Below are positions 1-12,013 of a stretch of DNA of 64,000 nucleotides, in pieces. The notes beneath the pieces are model-generated. The model saw only the letters and a program-made list of their open reading frames with translations. It did no database searches and was not told the DNA's origin. Numbering within the stretch: the first letter of the stretch is position 1; each line of letters begins with the position of its first letter. This DNA is from Clavaria fumosa (taxonomy: Eukaryota > Basidiomycota > Agaricomycetes > Agaricales > Clavariaceae): NCBI GenBank assembly GCA_951802425.1, contig OX637800.1, positions 3,100,001 to 3,164,000 of the forward strand. Reading direction: 5' to 3'. The translations under genes were made by a program, and so were the position numbers.

Positions 1-993
1 TCAGAGCAAAAAGGACCTTCACCAGGTCCACAGCATAGACAGTCAGGTTCGCCATAAACAGGAGGTGAAGGGATCAGAGGAATGTATGGAAGTTCCTTTT
101 CTGCCCATCAAAGGGGGCAACAGCTAGGTCCAGCATTCTGTAGCACTGTAAAATAAAATTCTGGGCCTTCGGCACTCAGGATTTCTTCGATCTCTTAACA
201 GTCCTGTCCTCTTAGGCTGCTCTTCTGTGTACTTATGTACCTATAGAACTCTTATTCTATGAAACTATTGGTAGCGTGGGGCCCAAATGGTGTCCCAGGT
301 GGTCGCTCCACAACTCCTAATGAGTTGCCTGTGCGCCCTTCTGACAATGGTCACAGAGCAAGGGCCCTGTCCACTGGACCAGGAAACTGCAGAAAGACTA
401 TGTAGGGGCCTTTCCTTGCCCTGTACACTACACAATTCACTGGTACGTAGCTGTAAAACAAAGTTCCAGGCCTTGGGCACTCGGTATCACTTGGGGAGGG
501 TCACAGTTGACTTCCTCCTGGTCTGGTCATGTGTATCTACACACAGTAAAAATTTCGCGCAGTTCTGTTACACACCGCGGGCAGGGTAAAGGAGAAGAGG
601 ATGATAGGGGCTGAGCTGTGACAACATGTCACAGTTTGAAATTAAGGGTCCAGGCTAGCCAGGTTAGGACACGGGGCTAGGGCGGACAGGCAGATCTTAG
701 TATTATATCAGACTGGGTCTCACACAACTTAAGCGTAAGGTCATGATGACAATACTAAGATAAGGGGAAAAGGGTACAAGAATGGAAAAGACATAGTATA
801 TATAGCGAACGCTTCGGCATTTGCCAGCGTTCCCACGCTCGGACCTCTCGGATCACGTGATGCACCCAGGCCCAAGTCATGTGATCTCCTGATTATGTAA
901 TCCTCCACCACAGGTCATGTGACCTTCCAACAATCTTCTCTAATTTCTCCACAACACCTCCTTTTGGGATGGCTTAGGTAAGCAATCCTAACA
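1..993 (-). mobile_element. Ty3/gypsy family A, 5' end of an element running off the left edge
   Basis: Read on the minus strand this is the 5' LTR (706-993), an untranslated leader, and the start of gag (ATG at 136-134, reading towards position 1). It is nearly the reverse complement of 52255-53250 in the complete family A copy. The gag start reads MLDLAVAPFDGQKRNF and then hits TGA at about 77, where the 53 kb copy has CGA, so this copy is dead. The rest of gag and pol should lie to the left of the window. The reading frames over 265-589 are leader sequence and probably do not encode protein. Confidence 0.85.
706..993 (-). repeat. LTR of gypsy family A (5' LTR, 288 bp)
   Basis: In element orientation the LTR starts TGTTAGGATTGC and ends CCCAGTCTGATA. 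It matches copies at 6187-6475, 49582-49868, 52255-52540 and 58090-58377, including a shared TATATA-type promoter stretch and the repeated CATGTGA motifs. The other LTR of this element is outside the window, so its target duplication cannot be checked. Confidence 0.9.
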
Positions 994-1950
994 GCTGTAC
1001 TGGGATATGGCAATTGGGGGTCAAAAGTGACCACAAGCACTTTCAGGAAGAGTCCCAGCAACCTGAAAACACAGTCCAGGGACAGTATAGTGGCCAACAC
1101 AAAGCCTAACAGCAAATTTGTTACAGGAATTACCATTCCCCACCTTAGAGATGATAGCTGCCTTACCCTTAGTAGGGAGCTGCTTCATGGTGGGAAAGTT
1201 GAGGGAAAGTGAAGGAAGGCCCTCTTTATATACTAGAAGATGATCTGGTAACATTATTTTGTTTATTGGGATGTCCATTCAACAAATTCATTCAATTATT
1301 CAACTTTTTGATGCCTGCAAAAAAACTGTCTGGATGACACACCCACAAACAAGGCCAAATATCTCAGCTTAAACTGAACATATGTTAAAGCTGAACACAT
1401 GGATATATAGCCAAGAGGTAGGGCTATCAGATGGTGTGTTTTACATGTCCGCTTCTTGACCTGTTATTGAGATATTGCTGACATAATCCAAAAACACAAA
1501 ACATCCAGACAGTTTTTTGAGTCACTGTATGCTCAAAACAGTGTTTTGACTCTATCTCAGTCAATTCTTGACTGTTTTGGATAGGCAATGGCATGGATAC
1601 TCCATGGATACATTTCTCTGTATCTGTACTCATACTTGCCACAGATACAGATACAAAATCCTTGGATTTATCCACAGATTTCTGATTAAATGACACCAAG
1701 AACATCCAAAATGGTTAGGAATTGACTGAGATATGCTCAAAACAGTGTTTTGACTCTATCTCAGTCAATTCTTGACTGTTTTGGGTGATCTTTGGCTTGT
1801 TTTGAAGCCCACGGATATAGATTTCTGTATCTGTACCTGTACCCATATGGATATGGATACCCACAGATACAGATTTATCCATATCCTTGCCATTCCCTAT
1901 ACCTAAGCCACATACTGAAGGCCAACAGCGAATAGTGAAAAGCAAACTCA
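994..1950. repeat. AT-rich spacer with a tandem duplication and an inverted repeat
   Basis: No gene is seen. An inverted pair built on AAAAAACTGTCTGGATG lies at about 1319-1336 and 1503-1519. A 53 bp block at 1528-1580 recurs almost exactly at 1732-1784. The sequence after each block is also alike (runs based on GATACAGATAC), so about 205 bp was duplicated in tandem and then diverged. It looks like decayed mobile DNA of unknown type. Confidence 0.6.
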
Positions 1951-2411
1951 TGTGACCATAACTGTGACCTTAGGGTGCATTAACAGTGTTACTAGTGTTA
2001 ACAGTGTTAGTGGTCAGGTGACTTCTCCCACTACTTGGTGCTATTCCCATGCTTTGGAATTCATGATGGAGGCAGATCCAGCTGATGTCTCCCATCAAGC
2101 AATCTAGCCTAATTGGGGTTAACTGAGGTCTCCCCTTGGGCTGCCAAGACTGCACCAAGCATATCCTCTGTCACTTCTCCTTATCTCCTCCTCACCATTC
2201 CCTTCCCTATTTGGAACTCCCTTTACCATTTCTCACTCCTATGACTCCTCATGACTCAGTGCATGTAGCCTTCTTTCCACTCATGTGACTCACACTTTGC
2301 ACTGCCTCACCCCCTAGTATATATACCACTTGTGTAGTAATTGTAATTCCTCATGTTGAATTGAAATTAAGTTCTTCCCCTTACACTCTTTGTGAGGGAT
2401 CTGGGCTGACA
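1951..2411 (+). repeat. LTR remnant of gypsy family B
   Basis: Starts TGTGACC and ends CTGACA. It aligns along its length with the family B LTR at 58383-58790: the GATGGAGGCAGATCCA block, the TCTCCCCTTGGGC block, the TATATA box region and the tail CCCCTTACACTCT. A few bases beyond the end (CAACATCCA) also match family B internal sequence, so this may be the stub of a deleted element and not a clean solo LTR. No flanking target duplication is visible. Confidence 0.65.
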
Positions 2412-3971
2412 CATATGGCAACATCCATCTTGAGTGTAAAGTAATCCTAGGATTGGAGGATGTGGCTGCAACCATAAATCTTCTTATTTTGCATCTGGCT
2501 CTGTGAACTGAAGCCTCCCAGTTCTATGAGGATGATTACAATGCCATTGGGAACTCACCATTCCCTCAGCAGCCAGTCCTGGATGTGAGCACCAGCAAGA
2601 CACTCTGGGGTTAGGCTTCACCAGCTTGTGGCACAACTGTTGCATAACTCATCATCAAAAGGCCATCAACTGATCTGCAGGCAGGCTTGTATCTTTGGCT
2701 TTCACCTACAAGCAAATACATCCCAACCATCAAGACAGTTATTCAACTCCAACAATGACAACAACAAGGTGGACCATTGCAGATGGGTATATCACACCTC
2801 TTGGCTACCAGAACTTCAGCAAAATAGTTGGGGTGGTATGGACTGCTACATACCTTTGCATACCCCCTGTAACACCTACTTATTTTGCTGACAAAAGTCA
2901 GCACACAGGCAAACCTCAGTTCTCACATTGTTGGTGGTATTCAAGTATTGCATTTCTTGCATGGCAAGTGAGAATGTTGTGTGTGATCAGATGGACCATT
3001 TGTAATCAGAACAGTAAAGGAAGTCTATTAGTCCCTGAATTTACTGTGTAGTAGTCATCAGGGAAATATCCAGCTGTTAAGTGATGGTGTTTAGCAATTA
3101 TTACTGATGTACCATTTTTAACACCTAGCCCAATACAAACTGTTTGAAACTAGCCACTTATCTGTATATACCAATCAAAGACTGGTTGTAACTCTTCCAA
3201 AACCATCTGAGCATGGGTGAATGAAAATGATTGTTTACTCTACAAGTCATTTTGAACAGTATATACCAAGGATCTATTCAAAAAGTGGTCATAACCACAC
3301 CCCAATGAGGTGAACTATCCATTTATCAGTGCATTTTGAGATCCATTTATACCATGTACTTTGGTTTACATTCATGTCCTGCAACTAGTATATATGACAC
3401 ATGGAACAAATTATATAAGCATCAACCCACATTCACAACCCATTAGCTTAAATTGATGAAGATGCCCACTGCAGGCTCAACAGCCCCAGCAAGTGAGCTA
3501 AACAATGAACTGGTACTTGTTGATGAGCCATATTGTGGCAGACTTACATCCCATGTTTGTAGATATCTTTCCTCAACTTGACCTGGATTTCATGCTGCTC
3601 CATCACCTTAAGGTTATCCATGAGTCTGGAAAAGTGTGGGCCATATACATGTACATTGGTACTGAAGTCAACATTGTTCTGAGTACCTTGAGGGTACTTG
3701 CAGATGACACAGAGAAGCTAGGATAGAAGTATCAGTGTCAGACTCTTAGAATGAAGGGGGACACAATAACAGACAGCAGCATAAATGAGGGCAATCATTG
3801 TGATTGAGATTTTCAGCCTGAAATCATGCAGCTTGCAGCACATAAGGCTGGAGTCATTTCCAAGAAGGAAGCTGACAATACAGGAGTGAATGCATGAATG
3901 TGTGAAAAATGTAGGCTTGCCTTGGATCAATGAGATCAGCAACAAAGGAATAGAATGGATCTGACACTTAC
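2412..3971. other. No recognisable gene; AT-rich decayed sequence
   Basis: Short reading frames at 2628-2891, 2695-3051 and 3505-3726 are not recognised, have no supported start or splice context and overlap in different frames. The block TTTTTAACACCTAGCC near 3116 recurs near 17530, suggesting a dispersed repeat. I see no conserved domain. Confidence 0.4.
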
Positions 3972-4600
3972 AGCTGTGTCAGGGGGACCTTGGGTCCACA
4001 ATCCATTCTTCTCTAGTGCTTCAACATGTAGTTTGACCCGTTCTGGGTCCAGAAACCCATTGTCTTCTGTAGTGGTTGCCAAGTACTGTGATACAAAAGC
4101 TTGGGCAGCATTTTTTAATGATCCACAGAATGTTGATGCTTCCTTGGTGATCTGGTTACATGGTTAGCTCATGAAATAGTAGATAGATAATACAAACAAT
4201 GTTATGAACAGCCTTTGCTACTGGGAGTGCTAGAGACAAGTCAGATTAATTATGCAAACAAGGAAAAGGGGAAAAGAAGCAAAGCTTACTAATCCCTTCT
4301 TGAAGGCACACATGACTGAATACTTCATGGGCAACTTGAATGGCCTCATTGCTGGAAGAGAAACCATTAACAACACAAAGATGGAGAACAAAGTTATCCT
4401 TGGTGATAGCAATCACTTGTTGTTCACTGGTATCATAAAAACAGAGCTGGCTCAGCTTAGCTGGACAATCCATAGGCATTCTTGAGTGCCTCAGTGCATG
4501 CTGGGGGTCACACTCATCATCAGGTTTGGCATTGTCTCCTTCAAAATCATCTCCAATTGCAGTAGTGGCTATGAAAAGACCAATTACTATACTCTAACAA
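3972..4600 (-). pseudogene. Remnant of a multi-exon gene, possibly DUF6532-like
   Basis: Two minus-strand blocks read like true exons. The first covers about 4600-4250 and reads IGDDFEGDNAKPDDECDPQ, then MPMDCPAKLSQLCFYD, and runs to HEVFSHVCLQEG. The second is 4151-3972, flanked by a CAG acceptor and a GTAAGT donor; it reads ITKEASTFCGSLKNAAQAF and ends GPPDTA. The layout resembles DUF6532 proteins that are abundant in Agaricomycetes, but this is from memory of the pattern and not a search. The junction between the two blocks does not splice cleanly in frame with the obvious sites, and no start or end was found. A decayed or transposon-borne copy is likely. Confidence 0.35.
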
Positions 4601-6186
4601 GAATCTCAGCAACACACCAAATTCTGCTTGAGAAGATATTGCTTGAGACCCTGCTTGAGATGAGATATGAGATCCTGAGTATAATGGCACCCAGGACAAT
4701 GGTCACAAAGACACCCAAACACTGCTTTGAGATGGTACTGAGCTTGGTAGCTGGGATTCTTGTTGTATTTGAGCACCCCTGAGCTGATGCAGGATGCAAG
4801 AAATTGTTTGAAGGGCAGGAGTAGCCATGGAGACAGCTTTCTGACAACTTGAGAGTGCACTGTGATGGCTAGGGTAAGGGCAGAGCAGGAGCTCAGGGCA
4901 GTCAACAAAGGATGAACAGGGCCAGTTGTTGCCATTTGTGAAGATAGAATCTGTAAATGTTGTACAGAAGGCAGTCTTGGTGTGCCCTGCTGAGACTGGT
5001 GGTCAGACACAATGTCTCTCACCAGAAAATCAATCTCTCAAGACATTATTCATAACATTTTAAATTAGGGTGAGTAAGACTCACAAAAGGGCTCAGGAGA
5101 AGCAGGTCACAGATTTTGATTATTTCTTGGGTCCATTGCATTGGTGTTCTGCCCATGCTCATGATGGAACCTTGGACAAAAGTCATACAGTAAGCCAGCT
5201 GGAATTGAGACAAAATAAAGATGTTACATTTACAAGAATTGTGAGGAACTGAGATGGTGAGCCAAAGTGAGATTCAAGGGATCCACATCATCCTCAAAAT
5301 GGTATAGCTGGTTTAGAGCCATCATGAGCCAATCAGGTTGCAGACAATATGGTACATATTGATGTCTAGCCAGGTTTATGAGTTTTAGATGATTCTAAAT
5401 TATCCTTGATGTGAGGGTATTTAACACACATTCTTCACTGGTGAAGAGGGGAGCAGAGGGAGTTGTCCATTGACTGTGGTCCCAGGCCAGATGGTTATCA
5501 GTCATGGTCAAGGAAAGACTCAGAAATGAAGCTTAATGAAGACTTACAGTTGTGCAGTACTTGTTCCTGCCAGTCTTGACTAAATTGTCTGTCTTTCAGT
5601 TCATTGCAAATATTAGAAACTTGTCAGAATTAAAAGCTTGTTGTGCACCTTGCATGCCATGTGGTTCCAGCTCTTGGTTGAGCAGCTCTGCTTTGTATTG
5701 ACCAGCAGTCATGGCTGTGTCACTGTCCTGACAATCTGAGTCAGAGGGCTCACAGGCCACAGGCAACATGCCTGTAGAGGGGATCTGTGCAGATCCCCCA
5801 TTAGCAGCAAAAGGAATCAGCTCAAATGGCAGGATGCCTGGCATGGCAGGTATCTCTAGCAATTTGGCATTCTAAGAATAAACACTTGAGGGTATTAAAA
5901 ATTGGCTAACCTTTTGCTGCTGCCTTTGTAATGCCTTGGCTCAATGGCCAGTAGTTGGTGGGCCAGGGTTCTTTTTCACTAATTTGTGGAAGATGCAGCA
6001 ATTTCCCAGTGCAGGCTAAGCAATCCTGAGGATTGTTGACAGGAGAGGACCACTGAGAACACTGTGTGGCCATCATAAGAAAAAAGTATAGGAAATGACA
6101 CAAAGTCAGAAGGAAGAAGTCAAAGCTCAACTTACAAACACATGCCTTGGGCATGCCAGCAAAATATTTTGATGAGAGTGGTCAAT
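4601..6186 (-). other. Unresolved region, possible upstream exons of the decayed gene
   Basis: Minus-strand frames at 4606-5022, 5596-5862 and 5906-6154 contain protein-like stretches such as CSQWSSPVNNPQDCLACTG and ELIPFAANGGSAQIPSTG. Codon use is not clearly better than in the other frames. They may be 5' exons of the gene remnant at 3972-4600. I recognise no domain. Confidence 0.25.
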
Positions 6187-6475
6187 TATCAGACTGGGTC
6201 TCACACAACTTAGGGGTAAGGTCATGACAACAATACTAAGATAAGGGGAAAAGAGTACAAAAATGGAAATGACGTAGTATATATAGTGAGAGCTTTGGCA
6301 TTTGCTGGTGTTCCCATGCTTGGACCTCTCAGATCACATGATGTGCCCAAGCCCAAGTCATGTGATCTCTCAATTATGTAATCCTCCACCACAGGTCATG
6401 TGACCTTCCAACTATCTTCTCTAGTTTCTCCACAACTCCTGTTTTTTGGGATGGCTTAGGTAAGCAATCCTAACA
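6187..6475 (-). repeat. 3' LTR of gypsy family A (289 bp)
   Basis: Same ends as the other family A LTRs (TGTTAGG...CTGATA in element orientation). The polypurine tract lies directly upstream in element orientation at about 6476-6489. Confidence 0.9.
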
Positions 6476-6486
6476 TCACCCCCCTC

Positions 6487-7728
6487 TTAAGGCTGGGTGT
6501 CTTGACCAGCTAGCTTGGCCTTGTCAGGGTGGGCAAGGAAGAAGTCCTGGAGCAGCAGTGCTACATTGGTGAGGTTCCTACAGGGCTCCCAAGTGTTTTC
6601 CTCCACTGGGTATCCCAACCACTTCACCAAGTACTTCACCCCATGCCCCACCTTCTTGACATCAAGGATTGCTTCCACCTTGTACTCCAGGTGGTCATCA
6701 TCAATCGTGGCGGGGGGAGGCAGTGGAGGATTTTGGGAAGGGAAGGAGGGGGCAATGAAAGGGGTGAGCAACAGCTCATTGAAGACACAGTGGATGTGCC
6801 ATGCACAGGGGAGCTTGAGGTGGTATCCTCCTGGTCCCACCTTCTCCTCAACTGTGAAGGGGCCTGCTCGCTTGCTGTCAAGCTTTTTAGAGGGCCGGTC
6901 CATCTTTAGGTTCCTAGTGTCTAGCCAGACCAGATCTCCCTCAGAGTACTCCTGACTTGGGTGCTTCCCCTTATCATAGCTCTTCTTCATTGCTGCCACC
7001 ACTTTCTCCATTGCCTCCTTGGCTGCTCTTCGGGACTCCATGAGCTTAGCCATCCACTTGTCTGCTGCTGGGTTCACCTCTGAAGGGGGGCAGAGTCCCC
7101 CATTCCAAGGGTGTCATCCATAATTGAGGAAGAAAGGCATCTGTCCTGTTGCTGAGTGCTCACAATTGTTAAGAGCAAACTCTGCAGTGGACAACCATTC
7201 AGCCCAGTCATCCTGGAGATGGTCCACATAAGCCCAGAGATAGATCTCCATCTCCTGGTTCACCCATTCTGTCTGTCCATCAGTCTGCAGATGAAAGGCT
7301 GTACTTGGATTTGCCTTTACCTGAATCATGGAGTAGAACTCCTTCATGAAACAGGACACAAACTGGGAGCCTCGGTCACTCACAACCTTGTGAGGGACTC
7401 CATGGTCACAAAACACTCGATCCTGGAGGAGGCGCACTGCTCCAAGTCCTGTGAGGTCAAGCCTGATCGCTTTGAGCAGTGTCTGTTTTGTGAACTTGTT
7501 GACGATGACAAGGATGGCATTATGTCCACAGGAGAGGGGGAGGAGACCAACTATGTCCCATGAGATCACTGACCAGGGACCATCGGGAACAGGGTGGGGG
7601 TGGAGTGGGGCAGCACACTTGGTGTGGTCAGGCTTCATCCTCTGGCATGTCTCACACCCCTGGGCATACTGATCCGCATCCTTCACCATGTCTGGCCACC
7701 AATAACCCTTCACCTGTGCTGCTCTCAA
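6487..7728 (-). pseudogene. gypsy integrase and chromodomain (disrupted)
   Basis: The core half (7728-7114) contains the zinc-binding end (GCETCQRMKPDHTKC), the catalytic D in WDIVG, the second D in VVSDRGSQFV, and TAFHLQTDGQTEWVNQEME with the catalytic E. The 3' half (7077-6487) carries the LVWLDTRNLKMDRPSKKL linker and a chromodomain, EAILDVKKVGHGVKYLVKWLGYP. The two halves are in one frame, separated by a TGA at about 7115 where the 57 kb copy has CGA. Chromodomain integrases of this kind target heterochromatin. The carboxy end (TQP) matches the other copies. Confidence 0.88.
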
Positions 7729-7845
7729 CTTCCAGGGCCCAGGGTGTCCAGCAGCAGGGAGGTCATGCTTGAATTCAAGGACAGCCTCACAAGCTCCTAG
7801 GGGGACCCAAGTGACTATCCCCTTTCGCCAGAGTCCAGCATGATC

Positions 7846-9240
7846 TCACATCCACTCATCATCAAGCTCCTCCAGCTTCTGTATGTGTACTGCGCTATTT
7901 TTCTGGAGTAGTGTCTCCATTTCCAATGTGAATGACACACAGACTTCCGTTTCCAGGAAAACCTGCACCAGTGCATCTTCCTCCACCATCTCTCCATAGT
8001 CTGGTCTCCAGGAGAGTGCATCTGCCTTTGTATTCGACTTGCCAGTGTGATACTTTATCTCAAAGTCAAAGCACTGGAGCTCTCCAACCCAACAGACCTG
8101 CCTCGGTTTCAACTTCTGGGGCTTCTGGAAGTACTGGAGGTTCGCATGGTCTGTCCAGATCTCAATCATCTCATCTGCTCCAATGAGGTATGCCTGCCAC
8201 TCACGAAGTGCCCGAATCACAGCCAAGAACTCCTTGTTGTACATGTCATAGTTCTTCTCAGCTGCAGTGAGGGCCTTGGAGATACAGTCCATGACTCTCC
8301 AGGTTCCATCCATCTGCTGCTGTGAGAGCACTCCACCAGTCGCCAGGTTACTCACATCTGTCTCTACCTTCCATCTCCCTTTGTCCTGAGGCAGAGCCAA
8401 GACTGGGGCTGATATGAGTGCCTGGCAGAGATCTCGGAAGGCTGCTTCCTCCTCCTCCTCCCATTTCCATGGAACATTCCCAGTCAGCTGGAAGAGTGGC
8501 TTTGCCCAGGCAGAAAGATTTGGGATGTGCTGGCGGAGGTAGTTCAACATCCCATTGAACCTCTGGACATCCTTCACATTCCTAGGACATGGCCAATCTC
8601 GGACTGCTGCACCCTTGGCTGGGTCATGCTCTAGCCAGTTGTGAGAGATCTTCATCCCCAGGAAGATGATCTCACTCTTCTCAAACTCGCATTTACTGAG
8701 TTTGAGACACAACCCATTCTCTCCAAACTTCCTCAAGACGTGATCCATCCAATACTGGTGTGTTGCCAAATCCTCTGCAAACACAATCACATCATCCACA
8801 TAAGCCCAGACATGTCCTCCCGCAATCTCCTCCCTCAACACATGATTCATGAAGTGCTGGAAGGTGGCAGGTGCATTCTGCAGTCCAAACCACATGACAG
8901 CTGGTTCAAAGAGTCCATGGGGTGTCAGGAAGGTGCAGCAGTGCTGGTGCTCAGGCCAGACCTGCATAGATGGGAAACCTCCCTTTGCATCAATCTTAGA
9001 GTAGATCAACACTCCTTTAAGCACATCCACTGTGTCTCAGATGTGGGGGAGGGGGTACTTGTCCTTGATCAGGTGCACATTCAGCCTTGAGTAGTCGATA
9101 ATCAGCCGCAGCTTGTCCTTCTCATGTTTGAAGAAGAAGGGGCTGGCATATGGGGATTTCGAGGGCCAGATTCGTCCAGAAGCAAGCTGCTCGTCCACCC
9201 AACAGTTCATCTCTACCATCTCCTCCCTCGTCAGTGAGTA
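7846..9240 (-). pseudogene. gypsy reverse transcriptase and RNase H (disrupted)
   Basis: From 9219 down to 9037 the frame gives the RT fingers (PYASPFFFKHEKDKLRLIID, SRLN). From 9030 to 7846 it gives the palm with the catalytic motif YVDDVIVFAEDL, the connection, and RNase H (VETDVSNLATGGVLSQ ... IWTDHANLQYF). A TGA at about 9034 separates the blocks where CGA is expected, and another at about 7843 follows DDEWM where the 55 kb copy has CGA. This is the only family A copy in the window that retains the YxDD active site. Confidence 0.88.
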
Positions 9241-9300
9241 TAGCTTGGAAGAGAGGTGCTCAGGGTCCTTTTTGAACTCGATCTTAATATCAAAGTCCAG

Positions 9301-9681
9301 TCAGGAGCAGGGAAGTTCATCCCACTTCACTTCACTAAAAACTGAAGGGTAGTGGCTGGGCCAATCAGGGGTAGGGCCAGAGTTGGGAAAATGGGTGTCT
9401 GGAATACTCACAGATGCGAGGGTACTTGTTTTTGGGGGTGCAGGGGCTTGAGGGGATGGGGAACACTGTGGGGGGCAGCAGGTAAGGCTCAGCTCTGCCT
9501 TCTTCCAGTCAATGTCAGGGTTGTGTCGCTTGAGCCAGTCATGCCCAAGGATGACCTTGTGGGTTTGGATCTTCCCTAGCAGGAAGTGGATCCATTCATG
9601 ATGGTCACCCATCATCACCAGCAGCTCGATTCCATACCAGATTTTACCCTCTCTATTTTGTGACCCATCCACATTGTACAT
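9301..9681 (-). pseudogene. gypsy protease C-terminal part and protease-RT linker (truncated)
   Basis: Reads MYNVDGSQNREGKIWYGIEL, then HKVILGHDWLKRHNPDIDW, the retropepsin flap and tail region, followed by a proline-rich linker. The catalytic DSG that lies upstream in the 54 kb copy (ALVDSGCTNCF) is missing because the element is cut at 9697. Confidence 0.75.
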
Positions 9682-9697
9682 TGTGATTGGGTTCAGC

Positions 9698-10462
9698 TAA
9701 GGCATCTCACAAGTGCACTCATGGGTGATTCAGATCCTTACCCATGGGTCTTTCCCACTATCAGAGGCATACTCAGATCTGTGTATTATGAGTATAAAGA
9801 GAGATCTGGACCTGTAAGTCAAGTCTATGGGTATCAACAAGTACCTATGAGTTTTGACTGAGGATCCAAATCAAGTCTGGGTCAGGTAAATACCCACAAG
9901 TACCTATGGGTACCCAAGGGTACCTGTGAGTTTGGAGTCAGAATACATGGCACCATTAGACTACTTGATGATTAGAACATCCTTGCCATCATCCTGCACC
10001 ACCACATCCTTAGTTCCTTTGAGTCACTTACTCTTCTCTTTGAACACAGCTAAGATAGTTGATTATTTTGCAATTGCTCTTGTACTTGTTTGTGAACAAG
10101 CCTGTTCATCTGAGTATATTGAAAAGTATTCTGATTCCTACTTTAACATAGGCCTGACTGATTGATTTGTATTTAGTGCTCCAACTATTGTTGATACTTC
10201 TGATGTGGATGATGAGGAGCTACCAAGCTTGGAAGATTAGATGCTAGATAACAGTTGAAAGTATTGCCTATGAAATTGATATTTTTTCTCCACTACATTG
10301 GCAGGTACCCATGTGGGTACCCATGGATGTTTTCAGCTGTACCCAGATCTGTGGCAGGGGAATCCAGGAGTTACCTGAATCTGTGAGTTGTGTGACCCAC
10401 AAGTATTCCCATGGGTTTACTTGTTAAGACTTGTGGGTAACCTGGAGTCATGAGATGCCTTA
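9698..10462. mobile_element. 765 bp non-autonomous inverted-repeat element
   Basis: The ends are perfect inverted repeats: TAAGGCATCTCA at 9698-9709 and TGAGATGCCTTA at 10451-10462. If TA is taken as the duplicated target, the true repeat is AGGCATCTCA flanked by TA on both sides, as in Tc1/mariner-type elements. Inside each end are many copies of a GGGTACCCATGGG-like motif. No transposase is encoded. It abuts truncated gypsy sequence on the left, but the right flank (CATCAATACATT) is not gypsy, so the insertion was followed by a deletion or was not into the gypsy. Confidence 0.6.
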
Positions 10463-10855
10463 CATCAATACATTATCAAGAAGTATGCTCAGCACCCTGA
10501 AAAGACCCCGTGTCATTACCTGTGAAATTGCAAGAGAACAAGGCCAAAATAGCTAGTGTGACCAAGTACTGGCATGCACAGTACTTGCCACCAGCTCTTC
10601 CAGAGCTACCTGGCCTCAACCTATCAGACTCTGCCTCTTACCTGTTGGAGCCACCAGACCTGCACTAAATTCAAAGTAATCATACTTACAAACATACCTA
10701 ACACAGCTCCCATCCCCACCCAAACCTTACTTCCCAAATTACAAGTACACTACGTACAACCGCGTCTTTGTCTTAGCCACATGTTGCAGTGTAAAAATGC
10801 AGATTCCCAAAAAAAAAAAAAAAAAAAAGAGCCTATCACGTGTCGAGCAACCACC
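10463..10855. other. Upstream region of RRP45
   Basis: No gene. It contains a poly-A run of about 19 at 10809-10827, only some 30 bp before the start codon. The reading frame that crosses it (10574-11119) is fused by chance to exon 1. A core promoter probably lies here, but I cannot point to a TATA box. Confidence 0.5.
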
Positions 10856-12013
10856 ATGCGACCACCGTCGCCATCCATCCCAGAGAAAGAATTCCTGTTC
10901 GCATCGCTGAGGCAGTCACTCCGTCTCGACGGACGGTCGTTGCAGGAGCTGCGCACGCCCACTCTCACCTTCGGCCCTGAGTTTGGCTTCGTCGACTGCT
11001 CGCTTGGTAAGACCAGGTCCGTTTGCCATCTTGTCGTTCCTTTTGCCCTTCCTGTCGTTCTTTTGCCCTTCCTGTCGTTCCTTTTGCCCTTCCTGACAAA
11101 CCAAACCGCGAACGATTAGGGTCATTGCGCAGGTGGACGCCAAAATGGTCAAGCCGCCTCCAGAACGCCCGTTCGAAGGGCTTCTGACGATACATTCTGA
11201 GATCTCCCCTATGGCGGGTACGGAGTATGAACCTGGTCGGTGGGCCCGTGAACGAAAACAATCCTGGATCTCTGTGCTGACTGATGGGCCATTTTTCGCC
11301 CGACGTCTAGGCCTTCGGAAGAGGAGGTCACCATGACACGAATGTTGGACAAGGTACTCAGGAGGAGCGATGTCGTGGACAAGGAATCACTTTGTATATT
11401 GGCCGGACAGCGTGTGCGTTCTTTCCTTTGACTACAGTTAACCCTTCGATCCAACTCTAATCCTTTGCAGGTCTGGCATATCCGCTTAGCCATTCACTGC
11501 CTAGCGGATGCAGGTAACTTGCTCGACTGCGCCTGCCTCGCGGGCGTCGTCGCCCTCAAACACTTCAGACGACCCGACATCGAAGTGAACGGGGACGAGG
11601 TCATACTAGTGCGCTCTCCGCTACGTCATCTATCATCCAGAACCCCAATATCCCCCCTCCCACAGCACTCCCCGCTCCTGCGCGTGCCGGTGCCACTCTC
11701 GATACGCCACACGCCCTTCTGCCTGACGTTCGCCTTCTTCCCCGAGGCCGCAGCCGCGGACGCCAGCTGCCCCGCGGTGCTCGACCCCGCCCAGCTTGAG
11801 CAGCGTCTGAGCGCGGGGCTCTTCAGCGTCGCGCTCAATGCGCAGCGCGAGGTGTGCGTGCTGCACAAGGCGGGGGGCGTCCCGCTCGCGCCGGACGAAG
11901 TGCTCCGACTCGTGCGTGTCGCAGGTGAGAAGGCCGCGGAGCTCGACGCACTTGTGTGGCAGGCTTTGCGCGCCGACTGGGAGACGAGAGGCCTGGAGGA
12001 CGGGGCGTACTAG
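10856..12013 (+). CDS. RRP45: Exosome complex subunit RRP45 (EXOSC9 homologue)
   Basis: Five exons: 10856-11016, 11120-11239, 11311-11413, 11471-11608 and 11666-12013, together 870 nt or 289 residues. The last intron (11609-11665, 57 nt) is in frame and could be retained, but without it the protein reads EVILHSPLLRVPVPLSIRHT, which fits the family better. The protein is an RNase PH-fold ring subunit of the RNA exosome, acting in nuclear and cytoplasmic 3' RNA decay and processing. Visible family features are LRLDGRSLQELR, FGFVDCSLGKTRV, PFEGLLTIHSEISPMAG, VWHIRLAIHCLADAGNLLD and HFRRPDIEVNGDEV. The acidic C-terminal tail of animal EXOSC9 is absent, as is usual in fungi. The start is the ATG in CCACCATGC. 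The frame is intact. Confidence 0.93.

Larger units (their letters stand above)
6187..9697 (-). mobile_element. Ty3/gypsy family A copy, 5' truncated, minus strand
   Basis: In element order it has the end of protease, reverse transcriptase, RNase H, integrase, a chromodomain, a polypurine tract (AAGAGGGGGGTGA just before the LTR) and a 3' LTR at 6187-6475. The 5' LTR, gag and the protease start are missing: similarity to the 54 kb copy stops at 9697, where a different inverted-repeat element begins. Several in-frame stops make it inactive. It keeps the RT catalytic region that the 52-58 kb copy has lost. Confidence 0.9.

Noticed and set aside
265..589. ORFs on both strands near the left edge
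   Set aside because: Part of the gypsy family A leader; the same sequence recurs non-coding at 52700-53000.
2628..3051. Two overlapping plus-strand ORFs as a gene
   Set aside because: No recognised motif, no supported start or introns, and surrounding sequence is decayed repeat DNA.
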